Below are positions 4,661 to 5,386 of a stretch of DNA of 5,386 bases, in pieces. The notes beneath the pieces are model-generated. The model was not told the origin of the DNA, made no database searches, and was given only the letters and a program-made list of their open reading frames with translations. A program made the position numbers and the translations under genes. Source of the stretch: Chloroflexota bacterium (GTDB lineage Bacteria > Chloroflexota > Anaerolineae > Aggregatilineales > UBA3940); contig DRKO01000253.1 in assembly GCA_011051745.1 (NCBI GenBank), positions 1-5,386 of the forward strand. Direction: 5' to 3'. Within the stretch, counting starts at the first letter, position 1, and the number at the start of each line of letters is the position of its first letter.

Positions 4661-5386
4661 TTACTTTTGATCGAGCGCCAGCACCTGCTGAGCGGTTATA
4701 TCGTCCGTGACGAGAACGTTCACCAGCCCGGCCCTGACAGCCCCCAGAATGGCCGGAACTTTTGTGTCGCCGGCTGCGACCCCCAGCACGAAGGGGATCC
4801 GCCGCAGCACATAAGCCTGAATGCCGACTATGCGCTGCGTGATGGGGATGTCGAGTACGTGCCCCTGAACGTCAAAGTGGATGCCGCACACATCGCCCAC
4901 CGCGCCGGTGGCCGCCACCTCGGAGATTTCCTCCGCCGTCATATAACCTGCCCGAACCAGGCTCGACATCTCCGGGTTCGTTGTGCCGATGCCGACGATT
5001 GCCAGGTCCACATCGCGGGCCTGCTCAAGAACGTTGCGCATGCGGCTGTCGCGGAGCAGCGCGTTGCGCACCGCTTCGGTGTCTACTATCAGGGGGGCGG
5101 AGAGCGTTTGATAGCGCCCGCCGAAGAGCCGGGCAAGCCAGCGGGCCAGCTCCGGCCCGTCAATGCGCGGGTCTTCCGTATCCAGTGCCCCGATCAACTG
5201 GACAACCCGGATGTGAGGGGCGTGGCGCGGGCGCAGCGCGTTAACGACCTCGTAAACCGCCGTGCCCCACGAGATTCCCAGCACGGTCTCCTCACGGATG
5301 TGCTGCTCGACCAGCCGGGCGGCCAGCCTGCCCAGCCGGGCGAGTGTCTCCGAGTATGAGGAGATGTGCCGGACCAGAACGCGGGC
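4661..5386 (-). CDS. SorC/DeoR-type sugar-phosphate-responsive transcription regulator, C-terminal part (cut by right edge)
   Basis: The frame is open to the right edge, so 241 residues are visible and the N-terminal helix-turn-helix (about 70-80 residues in this family) lies outside. What remains is the SorC-type effector-binding domain. GISWGTAVYEVVNAL at visible residues 37-51 and VVQLIGALDTE at 61-71 come first. DLAIVGIGT at 127-135 and GAVGDVCGIHFD at 161-172 follow, then GVAAGDTKVPAILGA at 202-216, ending NVLVTDD at 223-229. In the family this domain binds a phosphorylated sugar or similar metabolite and controls DNA binding. The GTG at 5284 is internal, not the start, because family sequence continues upstream of it. 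The gene reads toward the dehydrogenase operon 449 nt away, so it is a plausible local regulator of it. The effector cannot be predicted. Confidence 0.9.
   Translation of the reverse strand, partial: ARVLVRHISSYSETLARLGRLAARLVEQHIREETVLGISWGTAVYEVVNALRPRHAPHIRVVQLIGALDTEDPRIDGPELARWLARLFGGRYQTLSAPLIVDTEAVRNALLRDSRMRNVLEQARDVDLAIVGIGTTNPEMSSLVRAGYMTAEEISEVAATGAVGDVCGIHFDVQGHVLDIPITQRIVGIQAYVLRRIPFVLGVAAGDTKVPAILGAVRAGLVNVLVTDDITAQQVLALDQK

Overview
The window is about 60% G+C by eye, and every gene I can support lies on the minus strand, so transcription runs from the right edge to the left. The proteins and the mix of ATG, GTG and TTG starts fit a high-GC, possibly thermophilic bacterium. A member of the Chloroflexota (Chloroflexus/Roseiflexus-like) is my best guess. 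That guess comes from recalled family resemblance and the style of the intergenic repeats, not from a search.

Layout in the direction of transcription: (1) 5386-4661 is the C-terminal three quarters of a SorC/DeoR-type sugar-phosphate-responsive transcription regulator; its DNA-binding head lies outside the window. (2) 4660-4212 is a 449-nt gap with no convincing gene. It is rich in inverted repeats and ends in a plausible promoter with a 19-bp palindrome just upstream of its -35 box. (3) 4211-819 holds three tightly packed genes for a 2-oxo-acid/acetoin dehydrogenase complex: E1 alpha (4211-3198), E1 beta (3205-2177, overlapping by 8 nt) and the E2 acyltransferase (2165-819, TTG start 11 nt downstream of the E1 beta stop codon). 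(4) 799-368 is a small cupin protein 19 nt after E2, probably the last gene of the same operon. (5) 338-313 is a strong intrinsic terminator. (6) An extended -10 promoter (225-217) follows it and starts a new unit whose first gene (156 to beyond the left edge) encodes a ModA-like molybdate-binding lipoprotein.

How the genes work together: E1 alpha and E1 beta form the thiamine-diphosphate decarboxylase/dehydrogenase heterotetramer. It transfers an acyl group to the lipoyl-lysine of E2, and E2 passes it to coenzyme A. The third enzyme, E3 (dihydrolipoamide dehydrogenase), is not in the window and must be supplied from elsewhere. E1 alpha looks closest to the acetoin dehydrogenase type (AcoA), but pyruvate or another 2-oxo acid cannot be excluded from sequence alone. 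The adjacent SorC-type regulator suggests control by a phosphorylated sugar or a similar metabolite. The cupin has no assigned role.

The most unusual points are an E2 with one lipoyl domain but two tandem peripheral-subunit-binding domains, and the structured region between the regulator and the operon. I saw no mobile element, CRISPR array, tRNA or rRNA.
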